Shown here piece by piece: positions 63,891 through 64,000 of a DNA stretch of 64,000 nucleotides. Every line of letters begins with the position of its first letter. The first letter of the stretch is position 1. This DNA is from Branchiostoma floridae. Lineage: Eukaryota > Chordata > Leptocardii > Amphioxiformes > Branchiostomatidae. The stretch covers positions 7,873,762 through 7,937,761 of the forward strand of contig NC_049993.1 of the NCBI RefSeq assembly GCF_000003815.2, written 5' to 3'. Made by a program: the position numbers and the translations under genes. The notes under the pieces are model-generated. The model was not told where the DNA came from. It saw nothing but the letters and a program-made list of their open reading frames with translations, and ran no database searches.

Positions 63891-64000
63891 GCTTAACTTT
63901 ATCTGCGGGGTAACCCATATCTGATGTTTTTAAGAAACAGTATTCAGGGATATCAAGTCAACAGACGGTGGCTTCTAACTGCAATGATTTGAAAATATTG
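63891..64000. mobile_element. Tc1/mariner-like MITE, second copy, cut by the window end
   Basis: From 63891 the sequence follows the 43174-43349 element (GGGGTAACC, TTTTTAA.AAACAG, AGGGATATCAAGTCAAC), preceded by TA. Confidence 0.6.

Overview
The window is animal nuclear DNA: every gene is split into short exons with GT/AG introns and matching codon phase, and the spaces between are full of small DNA transposons, SINEs, LINE fragments and microsatellites. The gene set (YIPF1/2, SPATA6, a LIMD2-like LIM protein, HECTD3, a PLPPR-type protein and a TIE receptor) points to a chordate. Intron density, compactness and repeat style suggest a lancelet (Branchiostoma). The species call is inference.

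Layout. 294-5367 (+): complete 10-exon YIPF1/2 gene. 7975-16002 (-): complete 14-exon SPATA6, tail to tail with YIPF1; a LINE fragment sits in its first intron. 16003-20678: gap between the divergent SPATA6 and LIM genes, with a ~200-bp satellite, a TTAA-flanked MITE and a hairpin. 20676-24955 (+): single-LIM-domain protein. 28105-43118 (+): complete 20-exon HECTD3 ubiquitin ligase. 45464-49948 (-): 8-exon PLPPR-like protein, tail to tail with HECTD3. 51358-53495 (-): 5'-truncated LINE. 55198 to beyond the window end (+): extracellular part of a TIE receptor tyrosine kinase; the transmembrane and kinase exons lie outside.

The genes do not form an operon or a shared pathway. They are ordinary separate host genes: Golgi membrane trafficking, sperm tail connecting piece, cytoskeletal LIM adaptor, E3 ligase, phospholipid-phosphatase-like membrane protein, vascular-type receptor. 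From memory of the human map, orthologs of YIPF1, SPATA6, HECTD3 and TIE1 all lie on human 1p32-p34 and PLPPR5 on 1p21, so the block looks like retained ancestral chordate linkage.

The most notable pattern is structural. In three unrelated genes, short tandem duplications start exactly at exon-intron junctions: YIPF1 exon 8, SPATA6 exon 2, HECTD3 exons 7 and 16. They leave arrays of copied splice sites inside introns, and at HECTD3 exon 16 two upstream copies could be spliced as in-frame 10-codon exons. At least ten non-autonomous DNA transposons with visible terminal inverted repeats, most with target-site duplications, are also resolvable. I found no CRISPR, operon-like or viral system.
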